Source: an uncultured bacterium (GTDB taxonomy: Bacteria > Cyanobacteriota > Vampirovibrionia > Gastranaerophilales > Gastranaerophilaceae). Taken from it: a DNA stretch of 35,645 nucleotides. The stretch spans positions 1 through 35,645 of the forward strand of contig CACXDL010000012.1 of assembly GCA_902766395.1 (NCBI GenBank), read 5' to 3'. Both the position numbers and the translations under genes were made by a program. Position 1 is the first letter of the stretch; each line of letters starts with the position of its first letter. Shown one piece after another: positions 25,935-34,282 of this stretch. A model generated the notes under the pieces. The model was not told the DNA's origin, made no database searches, and was given only the letters and a program-made list of their open reading frames with translations.

Positions 25935-26543
25935 ATGTCAGTTGACGATAAAAAGCTAAGAGAATACAGAGAATTAATAGAAATAATAGCAAAAGTTGAA
26001 TATCAGAAATTTTCGAATTCTCATTTAATAGAGTTGCCGGAATTGGTAAATATTGGGACTCATGCTCTTTATATTCTTTTTAGTAACAATTCGACAGAAA
26101 AATATAATAATACTTATTTATCAACTGCAATAAAATGGGCTATCCGAAATGAAGTAAGACGTCGTTATAAATGGTATACGCTTAAAAATCGTTCTGAGTC
26201 TGAAGATGATGAAGTTAATAGTGTAGAAGCAAGAGCAGATGTTTATAAAAATATTCTTTCTATGGATGAACTTGAAGATAACGAAGTCCCAACTCAGTTT
26301 AAATCTAATGATCGTAACCCTGAAGAAAATATTGAATTCTTTGAATTGAAACGAGGAATTCTTGAATCAATGCAAAAGCTTCCTCCAAGGGAAAAAGAAT
26401 TTATCGAATATAAATTTATCAAAGATAAAAAATTGAGAGAAATATCCGAAGAATTTAATATTTCTCAATCGAGAATTTCAAGAATTATTCAATCCGGTTT
26501 AGACCGTATAAAAAAAGACTTGGCAAGACAAGGGATAATTTAG
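25935..26543 (+). CDS. Small alternative sigma-70 family factor
   Basis: The 202-residue protein has a sigma region 2 (about 20-80) with LIELPELVNIGTHALYI and STAIKWAIRNEVRRRYKWY, the core- and -10-binding part. Region 4 (about 145-196) reads LPPREKEFIEYKFIKDKKLREI and then the helix-turn-helix ISQSRISRIIQSGLDRIKKDL. Region 3 is replaced by an acidic linker of about 55 residues (82-138), which is neither a standard group 3 factor nor a typical ECF. It begins a tight operon with gcvPB (3 nt gap). What it controls is not known from the sequence. Confidence 0.85.
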   Translation: MSVDDKKLREYRELIEIIAKVEYQKFSNSHLIELPELVNIGTHALYILFSNNSTEKYNNTYLSTAIKWAIRNEVRRRYKWYTLKNRSESEDDEVNSVEARADVYKNILSMDELEDNEVPTQFKSNDRNPEENIEFFELKRGILESMQKLPPREKEFIEYKFIKDKKLREISEEFNISQSRISRIIQSGLDRIKKDLARQGII

Positions 26544-26546
26544 ATA

Positions 26547-27980
26547 ATGAAAACAATTTTTGAAAAAAGTAGCGGCGTAGATGGTATAACTCTCACCGAT
26601 AGTGAAGCTAATATTAATTTCATAGACAAATCATATCTAAGGAATGGTGAGGTAGGGCTTCCATGCGTTTCTGAACTTGATGTTATGCGTCATTATAAGT
26701 GTTTATCTGATATGAATTTTTGTATTGAGAAAGGTTTTTATCCTCTTGGTTCTTGTACGATGAAATATAATCCAAAGGTTAATGAATTTTTGGCTGGTTT
26801 AGATGGCTTTAACATACACCCGGAAGTAAAAGATGATTTTGCTCAGGGTGCTCTTGAGCTTATGTATAACCTTCAGAATGCACTATTAAAAATTACAGGT
26901 ATGGATGCAATAACTCTTCAGCCGTCTGCCGGTGCTCATGGTGAAATGACAGGTATGATGATTATCAGAAAATACTTTGACAATATTGGAGAAAAAAGAT
27001 CGAAGGTAATTATTCCTGATTCTGCTCACGGCACTAATCCTGCGAGTGCAAAAATGGCAGGATTTGATGTTGTAGAAATTAAATCAAACTCAAAAGGGCA
27101 GGTTGATATTGAAGCATTAAAAGCTGTATTATCACCTGATGTTGCAGCGATAATGATGACAAACCCTAATACTCTGGGTATTTTTGAAGAAAATGTTAAA
27201 CAAGTATCTGAATTGATGCATGAAAACGGATCTTTGCTGTATTATGACGGGGCTAATTTCAACGCAATTATGGGGTATACAAATCCAAAACTTATGGGAT
27301 TTGATGTTGTGCATTTGAATCTCCATAAAACCTTTTCGACTCCTCATGGTGGAGGTGGCCCAGGAGCAGGTGTCGTTGCTGTAATTGATAAACTTGCAAA
27401 GTTTCTCCCTGTCCCTGTTATAGATTTTGACGGAGAAAGATATTATAGAAATTACAAACTTCCGGATTCTATTGGTAATGTAAAAGATTTCTTTGGGAAT
27501 TTTTCAATTCTTGTAAGAGCTTATGCATATATTCTTATGATGGGTAATAACCTTAAAAATGTTTCAGAGAATGCCGTATTAAATGCCAATTATCTCAAAG
27601 AAAAATTAAAAAAATATTATAATTTACCTTATGATGAACCTTGTATGCACGAGTTTGTAATAACCGGCGAAAAACAGAAAGAGGAAAAAGGTATTTCTAC
27701 TCTTAATATAGCAAAAGCTTTGATGGATGAAAATACTCATCCTCCAACGGTTTATTTTCCGCTAATAGTTCATGAAGCAATGATGATTGAGCCTACGGAG
27801 TCTGAAAGTAAAGAAATTTTAGATGAATTTGTAAATACAATGATAAAAATTGCCAAAGAGTGCAATTCTGATTCTCAAAAAATATTGAGCGCTCCTCACA
27901 ATACTTGTGTAAAAAAAATTGATGAAGTAAGCGCCGCTCGTTATCCGGATTTAAATTATAAAGGAAATAAAAATGTCTGA
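26547..27980 (+). CDS. gcvPB: Glycine dehydrogenase (decarboxylating) subunit 2
   Basis: This is the PLP-binding half of the two-subunit P-protein of the glycine cleavage system. The 477-residue protein has GFYPLGSCTMKYNPK, LQPSAGAHGEMTGMM, DSAHGTNPASAKMAGF and MMTNPNTLG. HLNLHKTFSTPHGGGGPG contains the PLP lysine K261. The N-terminal half (gcvPA), gcvT and gcvH are not in the window, so the enzyme must be completed from elsewhere. It is the second gene of an operon led by a sigma factor, and its last 8 nt overlap the next gene. Confidence 0.94.
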   Translation: MKTIFEKSSGVDGITLTDSEANINFIDKSYLRNGEVGLPCVSELDVMRHYKCLSDMNFCIEKGFYPLGSCTMKYNPKVNEFLAGLDGFNIHPEVKDDFAQGALELMYNLQNALLKITGMDAITLQPSAGAHGEMTGMMIIRKYFDNIGEKRSKVIIPDSAHGTNPASAKMAGFDVVEIKSNSKGQVDIEALKAVLSPDVAAIMMTNPNTLGIFEENVKQVSELMHENGSLLYYDGANFNAIMGYTNPKLMGFDVVHLNLHKTFSTPHGGGGPGAGVVAVIDKLAKFLPVPVIDFDGERYYRNYKLPDSIGNVKDFFGNFSILVRAYAYILMMGNNLKNVSENAVLNANYLKEKLKKYYNLPYDEPCMHEFVITGEKQKEEKGISTLNIAKALMDENTHPPTVYFPLIVHEAMMIEPTESESKEILDEFVNTMIKIAKECNSDSQKILSAPHNTCVKKIDEVSAARYPDLNYKGNKNV

Positions 27981-29124
27981 AACAATAAAGAAAAAAGTAT
28001 CTTTTCCTCATATGGGAACAATAAGTGTAGCTTGGTCAGCAGCTTTAAGAATTATCGGCTGTGAACCATATGTTGAACCATATACCAGTAAGCGTACATT
28101 GTCACTTGGTACAAAACATTCTCCAGAGGCAATTTGTATTCCATACAAACTTATTTTAGGAAACTTAATTGAAGCCATAGAAGGTGGTACGGACTATGTA
28201 TGTATGATTACTTCTCCGGGATGTTGCCGTTTGGGAGAATATGGTAAATGTATTGAAAATGCGTTAGCTGATTTAGGATACAAGGCAAATTATATAGAAA
28301 TGCAGCTCTATGATGGCATTAAAGGCATGTATAATTTTCTTAAAACAGTAAGTGGAAAAAATAATCCTATTTTGTTTATAAGAGCAATTATAGTTGCAAT
28401 TACTAAGGCTTTTATGCTTGATTCTCTAGAGAAAATGCATTCTTACTGCCGTGCAAGAGAGATAAGGCTTGGCGATTCCGAAAAACATTATCTAAAAGCT
28501 CTTAAATATATTGATGAGAATGATACCTTGAAGGGGCTCAGAAAAGCAAAAAGAAAAGTTAAAGAAGAAATGAAGAAGGTAGAACTTGATAAAAATAGAG
28601 ATGTATTATATGTCGATATAACAGGTGAAATTTATGTGGTAAATGATGAATTCTCAAATCAGGGTATCGAACGTGAACTTGGTAAAATGGGAGTTGAGGT
28701 TCGCCGTAGTTTAACTTTAACGAGTTTTCTTAAAGATGCAATTATTCCGAAAATCTTCAGAAAAGGTGAAACTCATTTGCAACGGGCAATAAGACTTGCA
28801 AAACCGTACCTGATGCGTGATATCGGTGGAGACTCACTTGAATGTGTTTCGGATGTTGTGTATGCTGATGAAAGAGGGGCAGACGGAATTATTCATTTAA
28901 GTCCGTTTACTTGTATGCCTGAGATTATGTCTCAAAATATTTTTCCTGCAATGCGTGAAGATTGCGATATTCCTATACTAGCATTAATAATGGATGAGCA
29001 AACCGGTAAAGCCGGTTATATTACAAGGCTTGAGGCTTTTGTTGATTTGATGCGAAGAAGGAAAAGAAAGATACAGTCTGAATCAGATAAAAAAAATGAT
29101 AATAATGCCGCATTGGCTGTGTAA
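27973..29124 (+). CDS. CoA-dehydratase/activase-like Fe-S protein (DUF2229 / HgdB-related)
   Basis: The 383-residue protein resembles the 2-hydroxyacyl-CoA dehydratase D-component/activase-linked family. It begins VSFPHMGTISVAWSAAL and has SPEAICIPYKL (C55), SPGCCRLGEYGKC (C84, C85, C93), LSPFTCMPE (C314) and MDEQTGKAGYITRLEAF near the end. The cysteines are placed to hold a [4Fe-4S] cluster. It lacks the ASKHA ATPase part of the fused activases, so a separate activase may exist elsewhere. The biochemical role of these short stand-alone forms is not settled. The start overlaps gcvPB (ATGTCTGA) and the C-terminus is a Lys/Arg-rich tail. Confidence 0.75.
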   Translation: MSETIKKKVSFPHMGTISVAWSAALRIIGCEPYVEPYTSKRTLSLGTKHSPEAICIPYKLILGNLIEAIEGGTDYVCMITSPGCCRLGEYGKCIENALADLGYKANYIEMQLYDGIKGMYNFLKTVSGKNNPILFIRAIIVAITKAFMLDSLEKMHSYCRAREIRLGDSEKHYLKALKYIDENDTLKGLRKAKRKVKEEMKKVELDKNRDVLYVDITGEIYVVNDEFSNQGIERELGKMGVEVRRSLTLTSFLKDAIIPKIFRKGETHLQRAIRLAKPYLMRDIGGDSLECVSDVVYADERGADGIIHLSPFTCMPEIMSQNIFPAMREDCDIPILALIMDEQTGKAGYITRLEAFVDLMRRRKRKIQSESDKKNDNNAALAV

Positions 29125-29137
29125 TAAAGAAGAGAAT

Positions 29138-29896
29138 ATGCTTAAATCTATTATAAAAAACAGTTTTAAAGAGACTAATGAGTGCATAATTTTATTGGCA
29201 CCTCTTGTTCTTATTGTGACTTTTATATTTATATATTCTCTATATATTTATAATAGTGCAAATAATATTTTTAAATTTTTTCTATCTTCGACTGCAATGA
29301 TTGTTGTCGTGAGTATTTGTTTTTCTGCCTGGTTTTACTTGCTGAAAAAAGTTCATAAATTATCTGATAAGGTTTTTGTTTATGATTCTGACAGAGTTGA
29401 AGAAGTAAAAAAAATATTTAATTCGGTATCCGAAGGAATAAGTTCTTTGTTTATTCCAATATTTTTGTTTTTTATTTTTTATGCTCTTTTGTATGGTTAT
29501 TTTACGATATTATTTTACGAGTGGGGTGTTAATTATCTTTTTATTTTTGTTGATACCGGTTTAAGTTATTTCACTCCAGAGAATATATTTGCTTTTGTTA
29601 TGGTTCTTCTTATGCATTACATTCTACTTTTTACAATCCCGGAGATTGTATATGTCGAAAAGAATCCATATAAAGCGTTTATAAATTCCGTGAAAAAACT
29701 TGTTATAACATTCCCTCATTCTTTATTATTGTTTTTGTATATTTTTATATTGCTTTTACTTGTATATTTATTTAGTTTACTTTTATTATCATTAAGTCCA
29801 TATTTATATTTTGTTGTTTCTCTATTTCTTTACTATATTATTTTATATGTTTTTGTCTTAATTTTTGGAGCTTATGAAAAATTCTTTCTCAAATAA
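29138..29896 (+). CDS. Multi-pass membrane protein of unknown function
   Basis: The 252-residue protein has six or so hydrophobic segments, spread over about 20-60, 85-110, 130-165 and 180-248, with a short charged loop near 75-90. There is no recognisable family signature. The start is taken at ATG 29138, with AGAAGAG 3 nt upstream, rather than the in-frame ATG at 29096 inside the previous gene. It overlaps the start of miaA by 23 nt, so the pair is probably translated together. Confidence 0.65.
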   Translation: MLKSIIKNSFKETNECIILLAPLVLIVTFIFIYSLYIYNSANNIFKFFLSSTAMIVVVSICFSAWFYLLKKVHKLSDKVFVYDSDRVEEVKKIFNSVSEGISSLFIPIFLFFIFYALLYGYFTILFYEWGVNYLFIFVDTGLSYFTPENIFAFVMVLLMHYILLFTIPEIVYVEKNPYKAFINSVKKLVITFPHSLLLFLYIFILLLLVYLFSLLLLSLSPYLYFVVSLFLYYIILYVFVLIFGAYEKFFLK

Positions 29897-30758
29897 TATA
29901 AATGTAGTTGCAGTTGTTGGCCCTACTGCCAGCGGGAAAACGGCCTTTTCTATTGAACTTGCGCAAAGGATTGGCGGAGAAATTGTTTCTGCAGATTCTC
30001 GTTTGGTGTATAAAGGTTTTAATATTGGTACGGCTAAACCTTCAAAAAAAGAAATGAAAGGTATTCCTCATTATATGATTGATATAGTTGAGCCGGAATT
30101 TGATTATTCTGCAGCATTATATGTCGACGAGGCAAAAAAAATAATAAATGATATTTTTAATCGGGGAAAAGTTCCAATTGTTGTTGGGGGAACTGGTTTG
30201 TATGTTGATGTATTGCTTAAAGGTTATAATCTTCCCCGCATAGAGGCAGATAGGTCTTTACGTGAAGAATTGGGCAGAAAAACAACAGAAGAACTTAGAA
30301 ATATTCTTATAAAATCAGATGCCAGTGCTGCAGATGTTATAGACCCAAATGACAGAAAAAAAATTATAAGGGCAATAGAGGTGGTTACTATCTCTGGTCG
30401 GTCACTTGATGACATTCGCAGTATTAATGGCTCTGATTATAATGTTGAGTGGATAGGGAAAAACCTCCCTCGTTCTGTTTTATATGAAAGAATTGAAAAA
30501 AGGGTTGATTTGATGTTGGAAGAAGGTTTACTAGAAGAAACTAAAAGCCTTTTATCAAAACATGGCAGGGTCCCAAATCTTATAAACACAATAGGTTATA
30601 AGGAGATGATTAGTTATTTGGACGGGATAAATTCATTTGAGGATGCCGTAAGTTTATTAAAACGCAATACAAGGCGTTATGCAAAAAGACAACTAACCTG
30701 GTTCAGGCGAAATGAATCTATAAAGTGGGATGTTTATCCTGAAACACTGGGGAAATAG
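29874..30758 (+). CDS. miaA: tRNA dimethylallyltransferase
   Basis: MiaA adds the dimethylallyl group to A37 of tRNAs reading U-starting codons. The 294-residue protein has P-loop GPTASGKT (16-23), SADSRLVYKGFNIGTAKP, GIPHYMIDI, VVGGTGLYVDVLLKG and the C-terminal LINTIGYKEM with RYAKRQLTWFRRNE. I take ATG 29874 as the start, with GGAG just upstream; a TTG 9 nt earlier is possible. It is the last gene of the sigma-factor operon, and its stop lies inside a terminator hairpin. Confidence 0.95.
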   Translation: MKNSFSNNINVVAVVGPTASGKTAFSIELAQRIGGEIVSADSRLVYKGFNIGTAKPSKKEMKGIPHYMIDIVEPEFDYSAALYVDEAKKIINDIFNRGKVPIVVGGTGLYVDVLLKGYNLPRIEADRSLREELGRKTTEELRNILIKSDASAADVIDPNDRKKIIRAIEVVTISGRSLDDIRSINGSDYNVEWIGKNLPRSVLYERIEKRVDLMLEEGLLEETKSLLSKHGRVPNLINTIGYKEMISYLDGINSFEDAVSLLKRNTRRYAKRQLTWFRRNESIKWDVYPETLGK

Positions 30759-30784
30759 TTGATTATGCTATTTCCTTTATTTTT
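30751..30784 (+). terminator. Terminator hairpin containing both stop codons of a convergent pair
   Basis: GGAAATAG (30751-30758) pairs with CTATTTCC (30768-30775) around a 9-nt loop, followed by TTTATTTTT. The miaA stop TAG is in the left arm and the stop of the convergent yhcH-type gene (30763-30765) is in the loop. The T-rich tail favours plus-strand termination. Confidence 0.65.
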
Positions 30785-31218
30785 ACGACGACTTTTATGA
30801 CGTTTTGTTCTCCTTCATTCGTCGCGATTTGTGGTGCGTGAGCTTCATGGGGATATATTAGTGCAAAATTTGTACCGTCAAGTTTTACAAAGGGAGAGCC
30901 TTCTATTTTATCCAGATAAAACATTATGTCTTTCTCCTGTCTGTATACTCCGGAATTTTTTAAGTTTTTTGTTGGTTGGTACAAGATATATTCTTCCCCT
31001 TTAAGAAGAATTTGAATATCGCAATATTGTTTGTGAGATTCAAATTTTCCTTCTTGAATTGGCTTTGTATTGTACATCTCTATATTTGCATATATATTTT
31101 CATTTATTTGATATTTGCCAAGTTCTGTATTTTGGTTCAAATTTTTTATAAATTTAATAACCTCATTTGGAATAATTGAATTGTATAAATCAATATTTTC
31201 AATATTATCAGTAATCAT
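30763..31218 (-). CDS. YhcH/YjgK/YiaL family sugar-binding cupin
   Basis: The 151-residue protein is a cupin of the YhcH/EbgC-like family. It has FESHKQYCDIQILLKGEEYI with E60 and H62, then FALIYPHEAHAPQ with H124 and H127, which form the usual metal site. In E. coli the YhcH member (NanQ) acts as a sialic acid anomerase; here the sugar is unknown. A strong TGAGGAG precedes the ATG, 15 nt after the prepilin stop, so it is the last gene of the minus-strand operon. Confidence 0.85.
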   Translation of the reverse strand: MITDNIENIDLYNSIIPNEVIKFIKNLNQNTELGKYQINENIYANIEMYNTKPIQEGKFESHKQYCDIQILLKGEEYILYQPTKNLKNSGVYRQEKDIMFYLDKIEGSPFVKLDGTNFALIYPHEAHAPQIATNEGEQNVIKVVVKIKEIA

Positions 31219-31233
31219 ATTCTCCTCAATATG

Positions 31234-33465
31234 TTATAAAAATCTAAGTTTATTTTTTACGTGTATAAAACATCTGTGTGTGAAACATGGGTTCTCAGGT
31301 ATTCCTCTTTTACCGTCAGAGTTAATATATTCATCCATTGTTCTAGTTTCGTCATAACCTCTTATTGCTGTTCCAAGGTTTAAGCAGTATGGAGTATAAG
31401 CACTTATATCCCTGGCAAAACAAGCTGCTCTTGCATATGGTATAGATGAGTATGCTAAGATTCTTTTTCTTGCGTCATCATCTTGTTCGTAGTAGTAAAC
31501 ATCTGCAGTAAGAGCTGTGCTGTTCCCCCCAATATATTTAGAGGGAGAGTTTTTAGGAGCATCTAAAGGATATGCCGGATACACTTTGCCATTTGCGCTG
31601 ACAAAAAATGGAAAAACATCAACCCATAATGTCCCATCGCCTTTATCACCATCAATGTCTACAAAAATTGTAAATCCATTAATTGCATATGTTCTTGCAT
31701 CTTTCAAATAGCCTCTCGCAGCATAAGAATTTATAATATCAAAGAGATTTAATGTCGAACAGCAATTTCTTGCATCTTTAAGTGCAGATGCCGGATTATT
31801 ATTATACGTTCTTTTTATTTCGAAGCATTGATTTTCCGGCTTACAAAAATATCTGCCATTACTGTTTCCACAGGTGCTTTCAGAATCTAGATTAAGTTTT
31901 TTGCATACGTTTGTAGTGTTTTCATATCCTGTAGGATTATACGACAAACCTGCAATAGAAGCTTGTTTGTCTCCCAGAATCCATAATTTAAGCCCATTTG
32001 AGAACACTATATTTGGGTCCATTTCGCCGCTTGTATCTCTGAAAACATGCTCTTTGCCTTGTGTATTAATTGACATGAAATTATTATTTACTGTTACATT
32101 ATTAAATAGTGTAGTGTTAACATTAACATCGTCAACTTGCGAGAAAGTGTTGCAGTTTGCGTTTTGTACGTTAAAATTATCAGCAATAATTTCACAGAAT
32201 CTTTTGGCTTTTGAAATAGGTGCATTAGTTACGCATATACCTGCAGAATTTAAGTGGGTTCCCGGTTGACAGTCATATGATAATTGGCATACATTGGATG
32301 CATTCATTTTATATCCGTCGTCACAAATGCATTTTTGAGAAGAAAGGCTGTACTTAGAGTGAAGAGGGCAACAAGTGTGTGTGATTTCATTGTATCTGTC
32401 TAGCTTACAATTCCTTGTTACGCAGCTATATGTGCTATTATCTTGGTATGAATATGCGTAATTGTTTGTTGTTGGAGTTGGGCAGCATATATTGTTATTA
32501 TTAAGCGAAGGTGTATAGCCGGACATACATTCACATCTTCCTGTTGAAGAATTGTATGTTGTATTCGTAAATCCGTTTGTTGTGCAGTCGAAATCTCTTG
32601 TAGGAGTTGTTATTGATGCCGATCTTGTAGAATTTATTAATGATACTGAAGCTTCTTTAGTTTTTAATACACATATATAGTACGGTACAATATCTTTATT
32701 TACTGATGAACCGGAAACAGAACTTATTGTTGGGCTAACTTTTTTATACTCTGTATCTGTTGTATTGCTTCTCAAACTTGTGCAGAAACTCTCAGGCGTA
32801 GAGTTCCACATATCATATGCAATGTCGGAAGAATATGAATTTTTGCCTGTAAATCTCCTTATTATAAGATTTTTATCAACAGTAACTTCTGTTATATTAT
32901 TAGTGTCTCCATACAAAGCATAGCAAGGATTTTTTTCTCTTGCTGTAGAGGCGGTGGAAATGCTATTCCAATTTGAAATAAGTGTTTCGTAGTTTAAATA
33001 TGTACTGGTTGTACCGTCATTCCCAAGTAGAATCTTATCTGGGGGATAATTTGTTTCTCCACCATAGTGCATGCATAATTTTGCAATGTTGTATTCGTAT
33101 TCTGACCATGAAGTTATTTCACTTGGAGTTGCATATACTTTCGGGGTTAAGGCATTTGAAATTTTTTTTACAAAAGATTGGTATATTTTTCCCCTTGAGT
33201 CTTTATTTGTATTTGCTTCTGCTACAATGGGGTATTCTATTGTATTATTTAGAGCAGTGTCTTCTCTGGCGTCTCCAAAAGCAACAATTTGCGTACCCAG
33301 TTTTTCTACTGTTTTATATGCTAAGAAGTAAGAATAATCGTTAGATTTTTCTAATTGTTTATTAATAATCGGCAAGGTAAGTATAATGAGAACACTCATT
33401 ATTAAGATTACAAGTGAGATTTCCATTAATGTAAATGCTGAATTTTTATTGTTAAAAATTTTCAT
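31234..33465 (-). CDS. Oversized Cys-rich prepilin-like protein with EGF-like modules
   Basis: The 743-residue protein opens with a type IV prepilin/pseudopilin leader: MKIFNNKNSA then FTLMEISLVILIMSVLIIL, giving predicted cleavage A10/F11 with E15 kept for assembly. Alanine stands at -1 where Gly is usual. The protein carries 30 cysteines. Residues 294-411 form a Cys-rich run with EGF/TIL-like units such as CECMSGY and CICDDGY. Near residue 600 the sequence FVDIDGDKG then WVDVFPFFVSANGKVYP matches the common pseudopilin C-terminal pattern. It should be processed by a prepilin peptidase and exposed as part of a pilus or pseudopilus; none of that machinery is in the window. A GGAGGGG ribosome-binding site sits 2 nt before the ATG. 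Confidence 0.85.
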   Translation of the reverse strand: MKIFNNKNSAFTLMEISLVILIMSVLIILTLPIINKQLEKSNDYSYFLAYKTVEKLGTQIVAFGDAREDTALNNTIEYPIVAEANTNKDSRGKIYQSFVKKISNALTPKVYATPSEITSWSEYEYNIAKLCMHYGGETNYPPDKILLGNDGTTSTYLNYETLISNWNSISTASTAREKNPCYALYGDTNNITEVTVDKNLIIRRFTGKNSYSSDIAYDMWNSTPESFCTSLRSNTTDTEYKKVSPTISSVSGSSVNKDIVPYYICVLKTKEASVSLINSTRSASITTPTRDFDCTTNGFTNTTYNSSTGRCECMSGYTPSLNNNNICCPTPTTNNYAYSYQDNSTYSCVTRNCKLDRYNEITHTCCPLHSKYSLSSQKCICDDGYKMNASNVCQLSYDCQPGTHLNSAGICVTNAPISKAKRFCEIIADNFNVQNANCNTFSQVDDVNVNTTLFNNVTVNNNFMSINTQGKEHVFRDTSGEMDPNIVFSNGLKLWILGDKQASIAGLSYNPTGYENTTNVCKKLNLDSESTCGNSNGRYFCKPENQCFEIKRTYNNNPASALKDARNCCSTLNLFDIINSYAARGYLKDARTYAINGFTIFVDIDGDKGDGTLWVDVFPFFVSANGKVYPAYPLDAPKNSPSKYIGGNSTALTADVYYYEQDDDARKRILAYSSIPYARAACFARDISAYTPYCLNLGTAIRGYDETRTMDEYINSDGKRGIPENPCFTHRCFIHVKNKLRFL

Positions 33466-33477
33466 TACCCCTCCGGT

Positions 33478-34281
33478 TTATTTTAATTCTTCCATAGCTT
33501 TTTTATATTTTTCTTCATCCGGTGCTTTCCCATGCCAATCCGGATTATTCTCCATAAAACTTACACCTTTACCTTTAATGGTATTAGCAATTATAAATGT
33601 CGGCTTATTAGATATTTTGCCGCTTTCTATTGCTTCATATATTTGATTTATATCATGGCCGTTAATTTCTATCACATTCCAGTTGAAAGCTTTTATTTTG
33701 GCGCTTAAATTATCTAAAGGTTTGATATCTTCAGTATTACCGTCGATTTGTAGTCTGTTACGGTCTACTATTGCAACTAAATTGTTTAAATTTCTTGCAG
33801 GAGCTTGCATAAGTGCTTCCCATACATTTCCTTCCTGCATTTCTCCGTCACCAAGTAAAACAAAAACATGTGCAGGATTTTTATCAAGTTTTAATGATAT
33901 TGCTATCCCGCAAGCCATAGATAACCCTTGTCCAAGTGAGCCTGTAGCAACTTCAACTCCCGGTGTCATTTTAGACGGATGCCCCTGTAATCTCGTATTT
34001 AATTTTCTAAATGATTTAAGTTCTTCTTCCGGGATAAAACCAACTTGCGATAGTACAGAGTAGTATAAAGGTGAAATATGACCCTTTGATAACACAAATC
34101 TGTCTCTAAATTCATCTTTTGAGTTTTTCATACATTTATGAAACAGCACAGTCATAATTTCGCATGCTGAAAGGGATCCTCCAATGTGTCCGGATTGTGC
34201 AAGGTACACCATCTCAAGAATGTTCTTTCTATTTTGTGCACATAATTTTTCTATTTCTTTTATTTCTTGTTCTTTAAGCAT
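33478..34281 (-). CDS. Transketolase, N-terminal subunit of a split enzyme
   Basis: The 267-residue protein is the thiamine-diphosphate-binding half: SGHIGGSLSACEI (H32), LSKGHISPLYY (H68), GHPSK (H101), GSLGQGLSMACG and the ThDP/metal motif GDGEMQEGN (144-152). It lacks the Pyr and C-terminal domains, which are encoded at 13816-14784. The gene lies between a glycosyltransferase and a prepilin, 1 nt after the first stop and 12 nt before the second ATG, so it is expressed with surface genes and not with its partner half. Confidence 0.92.
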   Translation of the reverse strand: MLKEQEIKEIEKLCAQNRKNILEMVYLAQSGHIGGSLSACEIMTVLFHKCMKNSKDEFRDRFVLSKGHISPLYYSVLSQVGFIPEEELKSFRKLNTRLQGHPSKMTPGVEVATGSLGQGLSMACGIAISLKLDKNPAHVFVLLGDGEMQEGNVWEALMQAPARNLNNLVAIVDRNRLQIDGNTEDIKPLDNLSAKIKAFNWNVIEINGHDINQIYEAIESGKISNKPTFIIANTIKGKGVSFMENNPDWHGKAPDEEKYKKAMEELK

Positions 34282-34282
34282 A

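Noticed and set aside
33683..34063. 126-codon plus-strand frame over the transketolase N-subunit
   Set aside because: It is a shadow of the strongly conserved minus-strand gene; its Ser/Pro-rich composition reflects antisense codons.
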